From contig JACVVK020000153.1 of NCBI GenBank assembly GCA_018292915.2, positions 1,122,501 to 1,186,500 of the forward strand: a stretch of DNA of 64,000 nucleotides, given 5' to 3'. Shown one piece after another: positions 47,175 to 64,000 of this stretch. The notes under the pieces are model-generated. The model ran no database searches and was not told the origin of the DNA. It was given only the letters and a program-made list of their open reading frames with translations. The DNA is from Batillaria attramentaria (Eukaryota > Mollusca > Gastropoda > Batillariidae). The position numbers were made by a program, and so were the translations under genes. Positions within the stretch are counted from its first letter, which is position 1. The number at the start of each line of letters is the position of its first letter.

Positions 47175-49499
47175 TCGGAGGGGGGGGGGGGCTTTACGGG
47201 GACAGAGGGACAAACACACGACAACTGATGATGTAGAGGACAATAATGTTCCCTGGCGTGAGATGGGCTTGAGGATATTGGGTAACCGGCTCACAGCACT
47301 GACCACGCAGTTCGTTTCGTTAGCAACTGAGATACCATGGCACCGCCAAGTGTCTGGATAAACACGGGGCCGTATTTTAACTCATTCGTGACACCAGTCA
47401 GAATTCTCCATCCATTCTCAGCTGAAAATGTCCAGTGTTTGTTACGCCAATGAAGCTTTTTAATGTAGTAAGGTTACTGCAGTCATGGCGGGAGGTCTAG
47501 GCAAGGGCAGTGTCACAGTTGAGACGGCGGCAGCCCCAGTCACAATAGAGTTAAGCTTTTACTTTTCTAGGCTGAATTGTGACGGACAGCCACTTTGTCC
47601 CGCTTTTCACTCTACTGACTGGTGTAGCGGCAAGGTTAGCAATACTGATCAAGCTTTGTCAGTGAAAATTTTTGCCCAGTCATTGCTTACTTCACGCTAG
47701 TCTGCTATGCCGGCCACCAACCGGATTTTTCTGTGCACTGTGTAAGCCGCGTGGCGCTTTCTTCTGAGGGTATTTGAGGTCGTTTTGCCCAGTCGCTGGA
47801 GTGAGAGTAAACAAAGCCAACAGCCTGCATCATTTCGTTGCCCGCGTGATTTCTGTCCATGACCCCATAGTACTGCCATTGGACCGGCTCGGAGATATGC
47901 ACTGACGCAGTCGAGGTTGCTCGAGATGGGCAGAAAATCGCGTGTGTTCAGACACAGAGGCAACATTATACTCATACGGGGCAGCTTGCTGCTTTATGTT
48001 TGCATGAATGTTGCGGCCGGGTCCGTACAGGTTTAGGTTTGACCAGGTCAGTGTTACAAGAGTTACGATTGTAGCATATGTCGTGTTAGGTGTAGCAGAA
48101 GTATTTATAACTGGTATGTACATCTGTATCGAGTTTTGTATGTTTGTTTCCCAGTGAATAATGATACATGTACGGGCGAAACAGCTGTAACGCCAGGCGG
48201 AGTATCCAGGCAGCTTTTCATGACAGATCAATTTGATCTCTTTTCATAGTCACGTGACCGAGTATACGTATATATTCAGTTCTGTTATTGTATTATTATT
48301 ATTCATGTCAGGCCACTTGATGTTTTCACACGGGCTTTGCGATCGATCAGTATCCGGAGAATGAAGCTGCTACTGTACTGACTAGTATTAATAATGTTTT
48401 GAATATCCTGGTAGTCAGTTTTCTTACACTCCCTGCGTTTCCAGCATTTTCAGCGCGGTGAAGTGCCTCGTTCTGCTTAGGCATGGCGTTCCTAAACATG
48501 TTCACCATTCTTAAATTATGAAAGGAAAAACTTTGAGACTGTTTACTCTCCCCCATTGCAATGAAACTTCTCAAAGTGAAGATTGACAATTGTTCACAGC
48601 ATCCTGCATCTACTAAACCTCAAGTTAAAAAAAAAGAAAAAAAAGATATACTGCTGGGGCGCTGTTTGGTTCTTTCAGTTACACGCATTTAGGCGTTACA
48701 AGTTCAGAAAGTTAACAATCTAAGTCTACACTCAGATGTTGTTCCTTTAAGTTGCATGACTCGCACACTCACTACCTCAACTTTAAAAAAAAAAGGAGAA
48801 ATGTATGATTGAGTTCACGTAGCATGGCCGGCTGCATGCATGACTGATATATTTCCCACGGCCGCCCTGACAGTGCGCGGCACACCCCATCAGATAAAAT
48901 GGAAAACGGGCGGAATGTTCATTACTGACATAACATTATGTCTACGTGTACCTGTATGTGGGTTGTCGGGACATCACTTGTGGAAAGAAACGCACTTGGA
49001 TCGGCCTCAGTAGTCTTAGTGGAGCCTGTTGTGCAGCTCAGTGTTAGTGTACTCAGTGACAACAAGAGCACTGAGTGAAAGACTGAACGCGGTACAACGT
49101 GCGTTTTGTAAGTCATAAGCTGCTGGGGCTGTTCGTCATTAAATTAAGACCACATGCCCGCAGGGTGTCAGTCCAGGTTTTATTTGCGGCATTTGTATTG
49201 TGATTATAATGTTGTAAATGTATACCTGTCTTATGCATGTACTTTCTCGGCTCCTGTTCGGCCGGCATGGTCGTGTGATCTCTCTTTTACGGTTGTTTAC
49301 GGTCGTTTTTTGTCTGATGGAAGTACTTCTGCAAGTACTTCTGCTTACCTGTTCGCTGTCGCTTCGAACTCGTCTACAACTTGAACTTTCTGCCTTTTAG
49401 CACCAAGAACATAACCGTTTCTAGAAGGCTTGGCATCTAACACCAATATTCTCAGTTCCCACATTGTCCATATTGCGTACATGTATGTCTTTTTCATCC

Positions 49500-49812
49500 G
49501 GTACATTATGACTTTGTGCAGATGCTGTGTCCCGTACCCGCGGGAGCTGCTCGCACCCCGTTACTGTGGACACTCACCCGCGCCTTCGCAACTCAGGCCA
49601 CGCCTGCAGGTGCCTCTGTGCCCGGCGGGTTGACACTGACAGCGGGTGTCCGCGCTGTGCTTGCTCCACGGACGCTCAGAGGTAGACGTGGTATCTGTCG
49701 TTATCATCAGCGGCTGCTTGCGAATTGGGTGCCGCGTGTAGAAGATTCCGGAGTTGTGGTGGTTCGTTCCCGGCGTGAGTTGCACTCATTGTCGCCGATT
49801 GTTTGCTGCACC
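49500..49812 (+). promoter_or_regulatory. CpG-rich region before the AIFM3-like first exon
   Basis: GC- and CpG-rich DNA immediately upstream of a strong CACCATGG start context. It probably contains the promoter and 5' UTR. No specific core element could be assigned. Confidence 0.35.
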
Positions 49813-62926
<13,114 letters not shown>

Positions 62927-64000
62927 GTAGATACCAGAACATGGTGGGTGTGATTTAGTTTTGATGAAAAAACTGTCAAGCCTAGGACAGTAGGGCAAAG
63001 AAAATGATTCACACACACCTTGATGTGTGTTAGACATTGGCGGTGTTCTAGCTCCTGCCACTCTCAGCCCATTGACACTTACAGGTTATAGGCAACTGAC
63101 TTTCATGATTCCAGAGAAAAGGGAGGGAAATAGTGCTGACTTGCGAGAGCTGGCAGATGGAGGTGCATTTTAACATCCCTTTCTAGTAAATGTATAACCT
63201 AATCGGAGGCACATGCATAGAATGTGAGGTACGTTTATGTCAAAACCAAAGATGGTGGTGAGGCAGTGGGATAAGTTTCACTAGCCCAGGACACTGCTGG
63301 CCATTTACAATCACAGGGCATAGCTCACATTGGAGGTGATTTGAGCACACCACTTCTGTACATAAAAACACATCCGCCATGGCATGTATAGTTTTTAGAC
63401 GAACGTTTTCAGCTTCAAGTAACAAAAATTAATATGCATGTCTAACATACAGCAGTGTTAAAGGTAAGCATTTGTCAAACGCATGAGATACTGGCTCTTG
63501 AAACTGTTTTAAATACACCATGTCATGGCATCACAGGCCTGTGTCTGGGTCGGGTTTGGTCAGAGCTGACTGAAGAAATTCTGCTTTAAAGTCTCAGTAC
63601 GTTTGTCAGGCATACAGCAAAGCTGTGGAAAACGTTTCATCAAATGCGCTCAATCCGTGCTTCAGAATCAGTTACTTGGGACACAATGTACAGCATCTGA
63701 AACCATTGTGGTGACGCTGGTTGGTGTATATATGTTCTGCGTACTTAGAAGCATATTGCGCAGACGTTATTTGGTTGCGGACTTAACTAGACAGCGCTGA
63801 CTATAGGCCATTTTAGCGACTTTGTTAATTGGAAGTGCTAGCCAAAGAGAGTCGTATCTCTCTACTACATGTACTAGAATCCGCAAAGGCATGAATATGG
63901 TCACAGTGGCCAACAGGAACATCTGTACATTCGGCAAACAGACTTGGAGCTCTGTAAGTGGCAGTTTTTCCGCTCAGAACTCATTGTAATAATAATGAAT
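62927..64000 (+). other. AIFM3-like intron 10, no further exon seen
   Basis: After the exon 10b donor no segment resembling the next AIFM3 block or a third version of exon 10 was found up to the window end. The downstream exons should lie to the right. Confidence 0.55.

Larger units (their letters stand above)
41690..49500. other. Gene-free intergenic region
   Basis: No exon was recognised between DDX55 and the AIFM3-like first exon. It contains a CAGGGGCG-type inverted-repeat element, a family A SINE, and CA/GT arrays near 43400, 44800, 45890, 46313 and 47080-47174. The stretch 47.2-49.5 kb shows nothing beyond unconserved open frames. Confidence 0.55.

Overview
This is an animal nuclear DNA window with intron-rich genes, canonical GT-AG splicing and AATAAA polyadenylation signals. 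It is crowded with CA/GT microsatellites, unusually many poly-G/poly-C tracts, tRNA-derived SINEs and short terminal-inverted-repeat elements. The gene sequences and repeat style suggest a lophotrochozoan, probably a gastropod mollusc. That assignment is inferred from general style, not from any search. All exon models were assembled by eye from reading frame, splice sites, phase agreement and remembered family architecture.

Layout. (1) 1-680, + strand: last coding exon and 3' end of a pre-rRNA methyltransferase of the FTSJ3/Spb1 family. (2) 3.2-8.8 kb, - strand: a complete five-exon 14-3-3 epsilon gene (YWHAE), convergent with FTSJ3, with two clusters of single-base indels in exons 3 and 4. 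(3) 8.8-19.1 kb: no recognisable gene; CpG-rich, microsatellite-rich DNA, then AT-richer DNA with tandem repeats and a mariner-like element that may be partly GGNBP2 3' UTR. (4) 19.1-29.1 kb, - strand: complete 13-exon GGNBP2 homologue (685 aa). (5) 29.1-30.0 kb: compact divergent promoter. (6) 30.0-41.7 kb, + strand: complete 16-exon DDX55 DEAD-box helicase (597 aa), its introns loaded with SINEs, fold-back elements and a duplicated exon end. (7) 41.7-49.8 kb: no recognisable gene. (8) 49.8 kb to the end, + strand: the 5' part of an AIFM3-like gene (N-myristoylation motif, Rieske domain, FAD/NAD(P) oxidoreductase), running off the window.

The genes are not a functional operon-like set. FTSJ3 and DDX55 both act in ribosome biogenesis; YWHAE is a phosphoprotein adaptor, GGNBP2 a poorly understood metal-binding-like protein and AIFM3 a redox flavoprotein.

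The most interesting observation is in the AIFM3-like gene. Two 116-nt exons of equal length and phase (60918-61033 and 62811-62926) encode alternative versions of the same 39-residue NAD(P)H-domain segment. They look like mutually exclusive exons. One ends its second beta strand in Val-Val-Asp (NADH type) and the other in Val-Val-Gly-Arg (NADPH-like), so splicing could switch cofactor preference. Other notable items are a pure 142-nt poly-G run, a tandem duplication that makes an in-frame 30-nt candidate exon in DDX55, and several G-run deletions that look like assembly errors.
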